Below the pieces are notes generated by a model. That model worked only from the letters and a program-made list of their open reading frames with translations, was not told the DNA's origin and ran no database searches. A DNA stretch of 64,000 nt, taken from Blepharisma stoltei (Eukaryota; Ciliophora; Heterotrichea; Heterotrichida; Blepharismidae). Of this stretch, positions 43,602 to 54,653 are shown piece by piece; position 1 is the first letter of the stretch, and each line of letters opens with the position of its first letter. The DNA is taken from contig CAJZBQ010000052.1 in NCBI GenBank assembly GCA_914767885.1, positions 342,501-406,500 of the forward strand, given 5' to 3'. The translations under genes were made by a program, and so were the position numbers.

Positions 43602-44354
43602 TTACAAAAACTCTCCAATTTTCGGGATTAATTCTATTGGGATTTGATACAATGGTATTTCTTTTCTTCTATTTCTTTTAGAAATCATACTTGGAATAGC
43701 TTCACATAGGTTTGCCCAGTGAATACCTCCTCCCTCTTCTGCTGCTGGTGGAGTCATATGTTTAACTACCCACAAGAAATATTTTCTTCTTTCCCAATTC
43801 AAAGCTTGATATCCCACTCCAATTTCAATTGCTTTTATAAATACCGGTGCCACATTTAGATCATTTTTTGCTGAAGTTTCAATATAAAAGATTTTCAAGT
43901 CGTTTTCCGTCTCAATAACTTTATTGACCTCTTCAGCGCTGACTTCTCGCACTTCCTTATCAGCTTTAGTGCCTATCAAAAGGACTTCTTTTTTCCGATA
44001 CTCATTCTTCTTAAATAAGTCAAGCTTAGCAGGAATATCTTCAAAAGTTGTCGAATTGGAGAGATCAAATACTAAAGCAATAGCATCAGCGTTTTTAATT
44101 GATTTTAGCCTGCATTCAAGCTGGAGATCCATATCAGATAAGGAATCCATCACTAATAGTTGTACTCCAAGGCCGTAATAGTCAATGGTGAAAGATTTAA
44201 GGTTACAGCCTAAAGTTGGATTATATTCACTACTGAAATCTTCATTGTTATATCTTTGGACTAGAGAAGTCTTTCCGACTTGTAGCTGCCCTACAATTAA
44301 GCACTTTGCCCTCAGCTGTGGACCCTCGATTGATTTTTTGTGTGCTGCTCCCAT
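43602..44354 (-). CDS. Divergent Ras/Rab-like small GTPase (250 aa)
   Basis: ATG 44354 (MGAAHKK, myristoylation-like), TAA 43602. P-loop GQLQVGKTSL, G4 GTKAD and G5 ETSAK are clear. The G3 motif DxxG is degraded (VMDSLSDMDL), so hydrolysis may be impaired. It is ~50 residues longer than a Rab; the C-terminal addition (HMTPPAAEEGGGIHWANLC ... IPLYQIPIELIPKIGEFL) lacks a prenylation Cys motif, so the N-terminal lipid may replace it. Probably a vesicle or ciliary traffic GTPase. Confidence 0.8.
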   Translation of the reverse strand: MGAAHKKSIEGPQLRAKCLIVGQLQVGKTSLVQRYNNEDFSSEYNPTLGCNLKSFTIDYYGLGVQLLVMDSLSDMDLQLECRLKSIKNADAIALVFDLSNSTTFEDIPAKLDLFKKNEYRKKEVLLIGTKADKEVREVSAEEVNKVIETENDLKIFYIETSAKNDLNVAPVFIKAIEIGVGYQALNWERRKYFLWVVKHMTPPAAEEGGGIHWANLCEAIPSMISKRNRRKEIPLYQIPIELIPKIGEFL

Positions 44355-44386
44355 GATAGTTTATATATGTTTTAATATCAGTAATT

Positions 44387-45277
44387 ATGATTGAAATATT
44401 AAGATTAATCATTTCTACTTATTAGGGGCTTGCTTTTATTATCATAGATAAATATGAACAAGAAGTCATCAGGGAAAATGATGAGCCTAATGGTAGTAGC
44501 TATTTAGAGGCTTTGGCAACAATTGTTCTAGGTGATCTCATGGTTTCATATTCTTTGATTTTTACCTGATATTCGAGTAGTGATGGAAACCTAGGACTGA
44601 CATCATTTGGGCTTTATTTATTTTCAATTTTTCAGATCCTTATAGCTTTGGCAATAACTCTCCACTTCAGGTGCATGCTCAGTGAACCTGGAGCTACTCC
44701 ATTTTATGAAGTTCCAGGAGATATCCCATTGGAATTGATTAAGTATTGCAATGAATGCGAACAATGGAAACCTCCAAGAACTCATCATTGTAGGGCTTGC
44801 AAATTATGCTTTCATAAGTATGATCATCATTGTCCTTGGGTTAATAATTGTATAGCAGTGAACAACCAAAAGTTCTTTATTCTATTTTTACTTTATACTA
44901 CGGCTGCGTCGATATTAACTTTGATAATTATTGGAATGAGTGTTTATGAGTATTTTAAATGTCAAGAAGATGTGACATTTGATCCTATAAAACTGATTTT
45001 CACAGCTATTGTAGGAATTTTGGCAGCTTTTTTCATATTTTTCCTTGGTGGGCTTTTGATAGAGCACATAAGTTTGGCTGCGAAAAATCAAACAACAGTA
45101 GAAAGCCAACAAGATATGTATGGAACTCCTTATTCATTGCTCAAGTGTTTTAGCTTAGTTTTCGGTAGAAACTATTGGGCATGACTTCTACCACTTTCTT
45201 CTTCCATTGATATTAATTATTTGGAGCCTATATATTCTTATGATGAAAGAAAGAGGTTAATTTCAAAAGATGATTAA
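44387..45277 (+). CDS. DHHC protein S-acyltransferase; start uncertain
   Basis: The catalytic domain is clear: YCNECEQWKPPRTHHCRAC, then KYDHHCPWVNNCIAVNNQKF (DHHC with its Cys-rich scaffold). It is flanked by four membrane helices (e.g. FFILFLLYTTAASILTLII). Reading starts in a frame that includes ATG 44387 but meets an in-frame TAG at 44423-44425, before GLAFIIIDKYEQEV. No 15-16-nt intron fits; a small IES or a different start is possible. Two TGA codons are Trp (FTWYSS, YWAWLLP). TAA 45275-45277. Likely Golgi or plasma membrane. Confidence 0.8.
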
Positions 45278-45697
45278 TAGATTTAATTAAAGTCTTTATA
45301 GAATTTAAAAATGCTAATTCGGCTTACTCTTTATCAATTTTAAATTATATAGTTTATTTATCTACTTATGCAATTTTATTTTAGACAAAATTTACAATAC
45401 AATTTTACCTTTATATGGCGAATTTTGTGCTGCTTTAAATTTGAGCAATTCTCTTTTAATTAAATTATTGTAAATTAAAAATTTTTATTTTTCATAAAAG
45501 ATCTTTTTTTTATTATTTAAAAAAAAAATTAATAAATAAGAAGTAAGTATAATTGATTTCGATTTAAAATTGATATATTTCTTGTTTTAATTTTGAGAAT
45601 CTCTGGGAATTATGAGGCTTCAAAGTTTAAGCAAGATATTAAATTGAATATAATAGAGAACAAATAAACTGATTGCCATTAATTGTAGCAATTAAAA
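45278..45697. other. AT-rich intergenic sequence
   Basis: 420 bp, nothing recognisable. It includes long A/T runs near 45500. Confidence 0.5.
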
Positions 45698-48600
45698 ATG
45701 ACCCTGATCATCAACCGAGCAGTACTCACAGTTGTCATCCTAGCTTCAATTTCAGGGAGCCTAGCTCAAGAATCCTATCTATTCACAGATGAGCCCATCA
45801 TAGCAGCAAGTGTTTGTTATCCATTTACCTGCAAGACCTCCAAGCAATCCTTCACTTCAGAGACCTGCATTTTTTACGATGTTGCAGCAACCACTTTCTA
45901 TGCTGAATCTGGAGCCTGCGGCACAGGAAAAACGTGCACACAAGGCGCTGTTGACTCTGCAAACTGGACTTGCATAGCTAACCAACCAGCTGGAGGCCAA
46001 GCTTTAATCGGGGAATATTGCGCAAGTTCTACCACTGCTTTAGCACTGCTCTCGCCACTTATGCTTCAGCATGTACCGAAAAGGTATGTGTTTCAGCTTA
46101 TAAAACTTCATGCATTACTAATGCAGCACGAGACGATTATTGATGCCCAGCAGGACAATATAGCTCATACCCCTATATAGATTTCTTTATCGAGCATAAT
46201 ATCCTGGCCTCTTGAACGAGCAAAACAGACTCTCTCAAAGAGATGAGCTCTCAATCTCTATATCAGTAAGTGTTAAAAAGTGCCATGTCAAATAATGGTG
46301 ACAAGCGTGAAAAAGTGGACAAGTAAACGCGCCGATTTTAAAAATGGCTTTATTATTAAATTAAATTAAAATTTAAGATACCCAAATAGACTGAGAGCAC
46401 CCAATAAATCAGGTTTCTGATATAAACCTAATCAAACACAAATGTAGCATTTCATTTTTAGACATCTTGGAGAGAAATAATGAAATCATAAATATCTACG
46501 ACTTTCATTCCTCGAAAAAAACTCAAAAGTGCGACTCCCCCTTTAACCCATCAAAATTCTCTAACTCCCCCCCCCCTCCGTGAGTGAACAAAAAAATTTT
46601 GTTCACTCACGGAGGGGGGTTAATTTTTTTTTTTTAAAAAAAAATTTATATATAAATATTCTAAAAAATTTTTTTTTGAAATTAAAAAAATCCTAATTTG
46701 CAAAAATTGGGAAGCAAATATTAATTTAATTTATAAAATTTATGTTTTAAAATGCAATTCATTTAAAATTAAACAGAATTAGCTCTAGATTTCATTATAT
46801 TAATTATCATTTATATATCAAAAAAAATTTTTTTCCATAAAAAATTTTTGTTCACTCACGGAGGGTGGGTTTTTGGGCAAAAAATGGCGATTTTTCTAAT
46901 GGTTTTGTTCACTCACGGAGGGGGGGGGAGTAAGAGTTCTTGCTTCAGTTGATACATCTCTCAAAATCTCCAATAATTTTTAGACTTATGCTCGATCCAA
47001 GATGTCATCAAGATGGCGTCGTCCAGTATGGAGAATCTGATATGAGTAATTCTAAAGAAAAAATTCAAAAGTGCGACTCCTCCCGTTAGCTCATCAAAAG
47101 TCTCCAAGAGTTATTTCTTCAGTTTGAGACATCTCTCAAAATCTCCAATAATTTTTGGACTTATGCTAGATGCAAGATGTCATCAAGATGGCATTCAGTA
47201 TAGAGAAACTGACTTGAATAAGTCTATAGATAATAATTCAAAAGTGCGACTCCCCCCATTAACCCATCAAAGATCTTCAAGAGTTATTGCTTCAGTTGAG
47301 ATATCCTTTAAAATCTCCAATAATTTTTGGACTTATGCTTGATTCAAGATGGCAACCAGTATTGCGGAACTGACTTGAAAAAAGTTTATAGAGAGAAAAA
47401 TTCAAAAGTGCGATTCCCCCCTTTAACCCATCAAAGGTCTCCAAGAGTTCTTGCTTCAGTTGAGACATCTCTCAAAATCTCCAATAATTTTTGGACTTAT
47501 GCTTAATACAAGATGTCATCAATATGGCGCCCAGTATGGAGAAACTGACTTGAAATATTCTATAGAAAAAATTCAAAAGTGTGCGACTCCCCCCTTTAAC
47601 CCATCAAAGGTCTTCACTAGTTATTGCTTCTGTTGAGACATCTCTAAAAATCTCCAATAATTTTTAGACTTATTCTTGATACAAGATGTCGTCCAGTATG
47701 GAGAAGCTGAGAATAGCACCTAATTTTATTAATAAATTTTATATGTATCATTTATTATTTATGTATTTATTATTATCATTATTATTAATTTATAAGACCT
47801 TTTAAAAAATTGATGCGTTTACTTGTCAAATTTTTTCTCACTTGTCACCATTTTTTGACATGTCACTTTTTAGCACTTACTTATATAGAGATTGAGATCA
47901 TCTCTTTGAGAGAGTCTGTTTTTCTCTTTCAAGAGGCCAGGACATTTTGCTCGATATAGAAATCTATAAAGGGGTATGAGCTATATTGCAGTGTCACTAC
48001 AACTGGAGGCATAGCAGGCACTTGTGTAGACCAATTGAAGGCAGGAGCAACATGCACAAGTGACTATGATTGCGTCAACAACGCAATGTGCGACATAGCC
48101 GTTGGTGCAGCAACTGGAAAATGTGTCGAATATCTCTCAGTCAAGGCAGGTCAAACCATCTCCGCTTGCACGATACTCGCAGGAGCCACTTTTGGCCAAA
48201 CTCTTCTCTGTGAATCAACCCTCTGCGCAAAGCTCGATGAAGTCTTCAAGTGTCTTGATTCAGTAAAGAGTGACAACGGTGTCCCAATAAAATGCGAAAA
48301 CCCAAATGAATATGATGATGGATGCAATTCCAAAAAAGACAGCATCTCAGGCACTAAACTCGCCAATTTATGCCTTTGTGGAAATAATAAAGCTGGCGAA
48401 GCTTATTGCGATCTCTTCCCTGATGACAGCCACTTTCAGTCTTACTTGAAGTACACAAAGAAGTGGTTTTCAAGTTCTGGAATAAATAAATGCAACACTA
48501 GAGGAAGACTTGACGATTTATGCCAAAAAGCTTGGTGGGACAAGAGCAACATTGAAGCCTGGACATACTACAACTTACTAGCTAATAACTATCCAGCTGT

Positions 48601-48724
48601 TTACAATGCAGAAGAGTGCGTTCTAGAAAATGTAGCTGCAGCTTATAAAGCAGCTAAGGATGCATACGATAGCTCAGCAGCTATTTTCACCCTATCAGCC
48701 TTCATTTGCCTAATCTTAAGCTAA
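45698..48724 (+). CDS. Cys-rich, probably GPI-anchored surface protein (~396 aa), large IES
   Basis: ATG 45698, TAA 48722-48724. Signal peptide (MTLIINRAVLTVVILASISG). Many cysteines in spaced pairs (CYPFTCKTSKQSFTSETC, GATCTSDYDCVNNAMCD, CESTLCAKLDEVFKC). The hydrophobic C-terminus AAIFTLSAFICLILS follows a small-residue site (YDSSA), as for GPI attachment. The 1825-bp IES (46161-47985) joins DDYWCPAGQY-CSVTTTGG; the Trp is TGA. After this removal the length is still 2 nt out of register near 46030-46060; deleting 11 nt between TA copies (CTACC...TTAGC) would fix it. It resembles ciliate surface antigens in style only. Confidence 0.75.
46564..46932 (+). mobile_element. MITE nested in the 1.8 kb IES
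   Basis: A full-length main-family copy between TA 46562-46563 and TA 46931-46932. It interrupts one unit of the tandem array: compare CCCATCAAA...CTAA | GAGTTCTTGCTTC with the uninterrupted units near 47430-47460. Confidence 0.9.
46933..47710 (+). repeat. Tandem repeat, ~170-bp unit
   Basis: AAATCTCCAATAATTTTT recurs at about 46965, 47138, 47311, 47476 and 47650. Each unit also has CAAAAGTGCGACTCC and TTATGCTxGAT. Units differ by a few percent and by small indels. Confidence 0.85.
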
Positions 48725-48746
48725 GCTATTAATTGAAGCAGTAAGA

Positions 48747-48935
48747 TATAGAGGTTTCCTCTATATATAGCGCTAAAAGCGCAGACATTTTCCCAGGAGC
48801 TTTCCAAGTTCGTCGGACCAAATCGCTTTTTGGTCCGACCAAGGCATTGATTTGGTGCAACCTACCGATAAATTCCGATCAGAATTTATCGGCCTTACAG
48901 CGCCAAACATAGGAAACTTCTATATAAGCTAGACT
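48747..48935. mobile_element. Palindromic element with internal hairpins
   Basis: Outer arms TATAGAGGTTTCCTCTATAT and GGAAACTTCTATATA with AGCGC partners. Inside are two strong hairpins: GTCGGACCAAATCGCTTTTT-GGTCCGAC and CCGATAAATTCCGATCAGAA-TTTATCGG. It lies just after the surface-protein stop. It may instead be a 3' UTR or terminator structure. Confidence 0.55.
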
Positions 48936-48946
48936 ATATTAACTTA

Positions 48947-49270
48947 CTCCCCCTCTGTAAGCGAACAAAAAGATTATGTTGACTCATGGAAGGGTTTTTT
49001 AAAATTTAAAAAATTCCCAATTCGAAATAATTTTAAAACAAATATTAATTTAATTTTGTAAAATTTATGTTTTTAAAATGCAAGCTGTTTAAAATTAAAC
49101 AAATTATCTAGAGATTTCTTTGTAATAATTGTCACTTATATATTGAAATGTTTTTTGATAAAAATTTTTTTTATATTAAAAACATTTTTTTGTTCGCCTA
49201 ATCATTGTGAGTTTTACCTTAAAAATAAGAATTTTCCAATAGTTTTGTTCGTTCACTGAGATGGGAGTTA
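48947..49270 (+). mobile_element. MITE, main family, worn copy, intergenic
   Basis: TA-bounded (TA 48945-48946; TA 49269-49270). Ends CTCCCCCTCTGTAAGCGAAC and TTGTTCGTTCACTGAGATGG, with the typical body between. It lies upstream of the RING/TRAF gene. Confidence 0.8.
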
Positions 49271-49490
49271 GCAAGTATAAGCCTTTCATAGATTTTTGAA
49301 AATTATTTAGAACTAAATTCTATAATGCATCTTATATATTTCCATTTTTTAATATTAACAAGCTAAAAATAATCAATTTATTTGTTTTTAAATAAATTTA
49401 CCTTCTTCTAGCTCGCTTTCTCATCTCTATTTTTAGCTTAAAAGTTTTTATTATGCTAAATTCTTCAAAATCTGCTAATAAATAGCAGAC

Positions 49491-52274
49491 ATGGCATCAT
49501 CAGAAGAAGTGAAATCATACGATCTTGGTCCACTTCCTCCAATTGGACATAGGAACAACATTTCGATTCATTCATTTGATATCAACATTGAGCAATACCA
49601 TGAAGTAGAAGACGAAAAAGAAGATAACGAAATTCAATTCCCAAGACCACTGGACATTGAATTATGGAACGGTATTGAAGAAGTTATTATCCCAGAAGAG
49701 GATGCCCGAGCTCACGAAACGAATGCAATTTTTGGATTTGACGGGGATGAAGAAATTAAAGAAGAAATCCAAGTCGAAATAAGCCAAATTAGTGAAGAAA
49801 ATGAAATTGAGAAGACCTTGACGAGCTCCCTGTCAAGCAATCTTCATGCAAGCACTATTAGAGATGACCGCTGGCTATGCCCTATCTGTTTGGAGCTATT
49901 TGAAAATCCTGTGGAAACACCCTGTTGCCATAATCTTTTTTGTGAGAGATGCATCTTCAATATCAGAAGATGCCCATTGTGTAGCAAAAATCTTGGCCGA
50001 TGCATGCCGAATATCCCAATTCGAAGATTAATGGACGATTTAGCGGTAAAATGCAGGCATATTAAGTGTGATATTGTAATTAGAAAGGCAGATTTAATCA
50101 ATCATGAAAAAGAATGCCAGATGGCACTTGTTCCTTGCATGAACAGCTTTTTGTGCGGAGAAGTACTAAGAAGAGATCTAGGGAAGCACTTAAAAGATGA
50201 CTGCATATACAGGCCTGTCCCTTGCGCTCTAGAATGCGGAAGGGTGCTGGCTTATTGTGAGATGGAAAAGCACTTGGAAACAGATTGCCAAAACGTAATA
50301 GTAAACTGTCCTCAAGACTGCGGAGTCTTAATTCAACGTGGAGAAGCTGAAATGCATATTTCTCAGATTTGCCCCTATACCTATATCAAGTGTAACCTCA
50401 CAGATGCAGACGGACAGTCATGTCCTGTCCGCTGCATGAGAGAAGAACTAGAAGAGCACCATTTAATCTGCGAATTCAGAAAAGTCCGATGTCTAAATAA
50501 TGGCTGTGGGCAAAGAATTTCAAACAGATATGTGCAAGATCACGATAACGCCTGCCTATTCAAAGAAATCCAATGCCCCAATAATTGTTCTGAACTAATT
50601 CTAACTCCCCCCCCTTAAACCCTTTAAATTGGAACAAAATATTGGTAAAATTTCCACTTTTTTGGTAAATTAATCCCTTTTAAATTGGAACAAAATTTAA
50701 TTTTATAATAAAAAATTATATATAATTTTTATCTAAAAAGTTTTGATATAAGTTAAATGTTTCTTCTTAACTAAAATTAAAAATTTTTTATATATCTTGC
50801 TCTTTTTTAAAGAAAAAAGTATAAAGAGCATCTTATTTAAATAAATTTATTATCCTTAATTGGTAAATTTTAAAAAAAAATTAATTTTTTTTTTTTTTCA
50901 AAATTTTCAAAAAAAATTGTTTTTTTTTGATACTAATACTTAATGGTTATCGCCTCATAAGAGACCAATTATTTCTAAAACTTCATAAACTTCATAAACT
51001 TTGTAAACTTCATAACTTCAACATCACATCACATCAAGTATCAACATCAAACATCAACACCAGCATCAGCACATGCCAACATCAGCATCAATATCGACAT
51101 CAACATCAACTTCAACATCAACTTCAATTTCAACAAAAAAACAACAGAAGGACTTTTTAAGGTTACAGAGGCCGAGTTTTTGTCCCAATGAATCACCGAT
51201 TTGCATTCCTCCAAAATCGGCCATTAGAAAAACTACACATCTACAACTTTTCAAGCCCAAAAAATAATTCATCACTGCAAGAATTTATGCTGACGCATAT
51301 TTCCTCACCTTTACTGTTTGCTTTTTCTCAAAAGCAACTCAGGATAACTCCTTTCACTTTGGCGCGAAACGCCATTTTGTCCCGAAGAAATTATTTTTTT
51401 TTTTTTTTTTTTGATAAAAATGATATTTTTATTTGGATAGTTTTGATATAAATTCAATAGGAATTCTTTATAAAATTTCAAAATTTACTAATTTCTTGCT
51501 TTATTTTAAAGAATAGATTATAAATAGCATCTTATTTAAACAAAATTAGCACTTTGATCGATAAACTTTCCAAAATTTTTTTTGTCAATAAAAATAAAAA
51601 ATTTTTGTGTAAATAATTTTGATACAATTAATAGTGGCGTATTAACTAATAATGAAAATTTAGTTATATCTTGCTTTGTTTTAAAGGATAAAGAGTAAAT
51701 AGCGTTTTATTAAGCAAATTTATTGATCTAATTCGATAAGTTTTTGAAATTTTTTTTTTTTTAAATTTTTATATATTTTTATATATTTTTATATTGATTT
51801 TTTTTTTAAAAAAAACAATTAACCCCCCTTTAAATTGGAACAAAATTTTTTAGTTCCAATTTAAAGGGGGGGGGAGTAAGAAAAGATATCGAAAATCATT
51901 CAAATTTTTGCCCTTTACAAGTGATTGAGTGTCCTTATAGCGAATTTGGCTGCACTGCTAAAATCGAAAGAAAAAACATAAAAGAGCACCTTGAAGCTGA
52001 AGCTGTTGACCATAGTCTGAAAATGGCAGAAGGATGCAAGCAAAATAAGTTAGCCATTGCAAAAATGCAGTTTGAAATGCAAATCATGAAAGAAATGCTG
52101 AAACAAGAAATGATAAAAATTGGGGACGAGCTGAAAAAAGTTAAAGGGAAAAAGAGAGATAATGAAAGATATGCACTTGAATGGTGTGATGAAGAAGAAG
52201 CTGAGGCTTTTCTCGATGAGAGGAACGGGCTTATTTGTCCATTTGATGAACTTTTGAGGATGCTGGAAAGATAA
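49491..52274 (+). CDS. RING + TRAF-type zinc-finger protein (502 aa), large IES
   Basis: ATG 49491, TAA 52272-52274, with an IES at 50604-51878. An acidic head of ~120 residues precedes a C3HC4 RING (CPICLELFENPVETPCCHNL ... CPLC). TRAF-type zinc fingers follow (repeated C-x2-6-C-x11-12-H-x3-7-C such as CALECGRVLAYCEMEKHLETDC), then a coiled coil (MQFEMQIMKEMLKQEMIKIG). The junction SELIL-RKDIENHSNFC falls inside a zinc finger and completes it. Architecture as in TRAF-like ubiquitin ligases, but without a MATH domain. Confidence 0.85.
50604..51878. mobile_element. 1.3 kb IES with TTTAAATTGGAAC ends
   Basis: Between TA 50602-50603 and TA 51877-51878. Ends carry CCTTTAAATTGGAAC, doubled like the main MITE family's, but with another motif. 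The centre is AT-rich with a CAACATCAACATCAG-type simple repeat (about 51010-51130). An ORF there is low complexity only. Confidence 0.85.
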
Positions 52275-52415
52275 ACTGAAATAAATAATTAAATCTTTTT
52301 AATTAATCTATCTATCGCTGCATGAGCAGCATTTCTCTCTTTTTAATAATTAAATATAATTAGAAATGTGTTGTAGATAAAAATAAATGTCTTAATTAAC
52401 TGTATATTATTCACA

Positions 52416-54227
52416 CTAGCAGGATACAAATGACCATCCTGAAATTGCGTTTCCTTTTTCTTGGATACTCAGATCGCCATATACTTTGATCGGGTCTATA
52501 TTTTCTTGCTTAATGACTTTTCTATTAGGAGCTGCTGGTCTCAGCTCTCTATTTAAAACACTGTTCCAGTCAATTCCTCTAAAAAATTCGTGACATTTTA
52601 TTTCTTCAGAATCTCTTTTAGCTCCAAGCCTGGCACATGGGTCACGATGAAGCAACTAAATAGAATTTACCTGTTTAATCAAGCTTTTTGCCTCAAAACT
52701 CAAGCTTGAAGGAAGCCTCAATTTTCCTTTTTGGATGTTTGATATCAGTTCTTCTCTGTTCACTGAAAAATAAGGAGGTATTCCTACAAGCATCTCATAC
52801 AGCAAAACTCCTAATAAATACCAATCTACTGATTTCCCATGCCCTTGTCTCCTGATAACTTCTGGTGCTAGATATGCAAGAGATCCGCAGAAACTTTTTG
52901 TTGTATAATTGTCATGAGCTCCTTCTTTGGATAACCCAAAATCAGTTAGCAAGGCATGGCCTTCTTCATCAATAACGACATTGTCAGGCTTTAAGTCTCT
53001 AAAAATAATTCCTTTTTTGTGCAGCTCTTCTAAAGCCAATATGACTTCACACAAATAAATCCTTGCTTTTTCTTCAGCAAATCTTTTTTCTTTTGTAAGC
53101 ATTGACCCAAGATCGCCTCCTGGACAGTAATCTAGAATCAAAAATAATTTTTCTGGTGTCTGAAATGCGTAGTTGAGTGACACAATGAAAGGATGCTTGA
53201 CGTAGCTCATTACATTTCTTTCAGTCAAAGCGTATTTTATTAAATTTTGAGCCATAATCCTATCTTTCCTCAAAACTTTCATAGCATAAAGTATTTGTGT
53301 AGCTGTTTTTCTAACTAAGTAAACTTCTCCAAAACTGCCTTTTCCGAGTTCTTGGAGAAGCTCAAAGTCAAAAGGACTTACCCGTTCAGGTGCTTGAGGT
53401 TCATCAGCTGTAGACATATATAATATACTAACTCTTTGTGTTTCAATTCGAGATCCAGATGACGAGGATAACGCTTGAGAGCCAGTCTTATTGATATATT
53501 TCTGAAAAATCTTGTCAGTTTCCTCTGATCCTGATACTTCAGCTGCTGTTTTTTCTAGATTATTTTCAATAAATATGCTTGGCTTCTTAGATAACAGCCA
53601 AATAATAAGCCCATTATGGGAGTTTTGAGAAGCCAAATGCAAAGGCGTGTTTCCATCATTATCTGTCACATCTATTTCTGCTCCTGACCTCACCAGTAGT
53701 TGAGCTAATTGCAAATGCCCATTCATGCATGCGATATGAAGCGCGGTTCGCCCTTTGGAGTTTTTAGCATCAATATCGGCCTTTTCCCCATAGTCCAGCA
53801 AGGTCTCACAAACTTTTAGGAACCCTTCTTGTGCTGCAACATGCAGTGGGGTGTCGTTATTATTTCCTTTGAAGTTTACGTCAGCAACTGCGTCTCCGTA
53901 AAATGATTTTTGTAATAACTCTCTACATAGTTCTGCCTTGTTTTGCTGAGCTGCTTGTCAAAGAGCCTCATTCATCGAGTTAGAATGGGAGAGCGGAATA
54001 ACTGAGGCAGGCTGAATATTTCGTCTTGGAATTTTTTGGACTAGAATCGACTCGTTACCTTCACTTATGGAACCGAAGAAAGAGTCCTCAAATTCTGAGT
54101 CAAAAGTCCTGGAAATGCTGGTCAGAGGATTGCTGGTGGATTTCGTATCTTCTTCGGTGAGGCTTTGGTTGGATTTGGAACTATCTTTCTTTAATAAAGC
54201 TAAAAAGAGGCTTTTTATTTCTTTCAT
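52416..54227 (-). CDS. Ankyrin-repeat AGC-type protein kinase (598 aa)
   Basis: ATG 54227, TAG 52416-52418, 15-nt intron 52656-52670 (GTAAATTCTATTTAG). A Ser-rich N-terminus (~85 residues) leads into about four ankyrin repeats (NDTPLHVAAQEGFLKVCETL, GRTALHIACMNGHLQLAQLL, GNTPLHLASQNSHNGLIIWL). The kinase domain starts at FELLQELGKGSFGEVYLVRK, with the catalytic Lys in YAMKVLRKD, IIFRDLKPDNVVI (HRD as FRD), DFGLSKEG and a GSLAYLAPEV activation loop. The AGC-type C-tail follows (DPIKVYGDLS). FRD is common in AGC kinases and still active. TGA is Trp in EALWQAA. Confidence 0.9.
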
Positions 54228-54653
54228 AAAAATATACTTCCTGCAAGAGGCAGTGCATAATCCTGGCAGTTTTTAGCTGGATATAAAAACTATTAATTCT
54301 ACAAAATGAGGTATACTAATAACTATTGCATTTTTTATGAATTTAAAAACTTGATTTTTATTTTTAAAGTAAAAGTAAGTAAGATAATTTCAAATGATGA
54401 AAATTTATATTAGGATTACTTAAATCATATTTGCCTAATAAATGACGAAAATCATAAAATAACCAAAGAAAACATTTATCTGCATTTCTTGCTGCTTTAT
54501 AAGTATTTTAATTCATATTTAGTGCCTACCCAATTGCTGATAATTATTTCCTATATTAAAACTCAAGATTTAAAATTTATTATTAATTGTTGAGATGAAA
54601 CAAATGAATCATTAATGAATCTCTGCATTTGGTAATATTGACAATTTACTATA
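54228..54653. other. AT-rich intergenic sequence
   Basis: 426 bp, no feature that I can support. Confidence 0.5.

Larger units (their letters stand above)
46161..47985. mobile_element. 1.8 kb IES with ~180-bp inverted ends and tandem repeats
   Basis: Between TA 46159-46160 and TA 47984-47985. The ends are long inverted repeats (left TATAGCTCATACCCC, AGAGGCCAGG, TCTCTCAAAGAGATGA; the right is their complement). Inside are a main-family MITE and about 4.5 copies of a ~170-bp tandem unit. No ORF of note. Confidence 0.85.

Noticed and set aside
46933-47710. CRISPR-like array
   Set aside because: Units of ~170 bp repeat end to end with no short repeat/spacer alternation, and the host is eukaryotic.
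50927-51160. ORF with repeated HQHQ inside an IES
   Set aside because: Translation of a CAACATCAA-type simple repeat; low complexity.
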